Below are positions 63,887 through 64,000 of a stretch of 64,000 nucleotides of DNA, in pieces (position 1 is the stretch's first letter; the number at the start of each line of letters is the position of its first letter). The notes under the pieces are model-generated. The model was not told where the DNA came from. It saw nothing but the letters and a program-made list of their open reading frames with translations, and searched no databases. The stretch lies in NCBI RefSeq assembly GCF_900129825.1, contig NZ_FQWZ01000001.1, positions 186,001 to 250,000 on the forward strand, given 5' to 3'. The position numbers and the translations under genes are program-made. Origin of the DNA: Hydrocarboniphaga daqingensis. GTDB lineage: Bacteria; Pseudomonadota; Gammaproteobacteria; Nevskiales; Nevskiaceae.

Positions 63887-64000
63887 CTACGGCGCCTTGG
63901 CCGCCGCGCGCGCGGCGATTGCAGCGCGCTGGATGCCGATCGGCAGCGCGTCGATGCGCTGCATCTCGGGGCTGGCGAACAGCTGCGGATTGTCCAGCCA
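63887..64000 (-). CDS. C-terminal fragment of an unidentified gene, cut by window edge
   Basis: Read on the minus strand from base 64000, an open frame encodes 37 residues (LDNPQLFASPEMQRIDALP, then an Ala-rich IAARAAAKAP end) and stops with TAG at 63889-63887. The 15-nt gap to the dinB GTG suggests a shared transcript. Too little remains to name the protein. Confidence 0.5.
   Translation of the reverse strand, partial: WLDNPQLFASPEMQRIDALPIGIQRAAIAARAAAKAP

Overview
The window is a GC-rich (roughly two-thirds G+C), gene-dense chromosomal segment of a gammaproteobacterium. Supporting this are the divergent gatCAB / mreBCD arrangement, the mrdA-rodA-mltB-rlpA-dacA-lipB order, a complete mlaFEDCBA operon, single-chain PurL, a DUF1820 protein and Hsp33. 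The abundance of fatty-acid, acyl-CoA and lipid-modifying genes suits an environmental lipid/hydrocarbon-using lineage such as the Nevskiales/Solimonadaceae; that placement is an inference. I see no rRNA, tRNA, IS element or CRISPR array.

Layout. 1-2.1 kb: truncated amidase and a membrane-anchored SMP-30/strictosidine-synthase-like protein. 2.2-5.3 kb: long-chain acyl-CoA synthetase, a hotdog thioesterase and purU. 5.3-9.3 kb: periplasmic thioredoxin-like protein, then a translationally coupled lipid-modification cluster (CFA-like methyltransferase, secreted protein, DUF1295 membrane protein). 9.35-10.2 kb: two tandem SET-domain proteins. 10.2-11.1 kb: hslO. 11.2-18.6 kb: the most interesting accessory region, with two paralogous sulfotransferases around a DarB/StlD-like ketosynthase, a KAS II and an acyl carrier protein, followed by a protein with a di-iron-like ExxH pattern and an O-methyltransferase. 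A DarA-like flavodoxin, the expected partner of a DarB-type ketosynthase, lies at 51.5-52.4 kb.

18.7-36.0 kb is core: gatCAB, the rod-shape/peptidoglycan operon (mreBCD, mrdA, rodA, mltB, rlpA, dacA), lipB, and the Mla phospholipid transport operon including mlaA. 36.0-41.1 kb: purL, a metallo-beta-lactamase-fold hydrolase and DUF1820. 41.2-44.2 kb: a Tad-domain protein and an outer-membrane protein. 44.3-47.1 kb: hexose-6-phosphate mutarotase, a flavodoxin, a LysR regulator and a third SET protein. 47.1-51.3 kb: thiolase, APH-like phosphotransferase, [2Fe-2S] ferredoxin and aldehyde dehydrogenase. 51.5-56.7 kb: DarA-like protein, two zinc alcohol dehydrogenases, thioesterase, histidine phosphatase and SDR. 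56.9-64 kb: malate synthase G, a ferredoxin-reductase-type flavoprotein, TesB, a Fic protein bracketed by copies of the dinB 3' end, dinB, and the tail of an unidentified gene.

Taken together: acyl-CoA activation, thiolysis, alcohol/aldehyde oxidation, thioesterases and the glyoxylate-shunt malate synthase point to growth on fatty acids or related substrates. The KS/ACP/sulfotransferase/methyltransferase block looks like a secondary-lipid pathway, possibly a sulfated and methylated dialkylresorcinol or cyclohexanedione. The Fic gene looks like a recent insertion.
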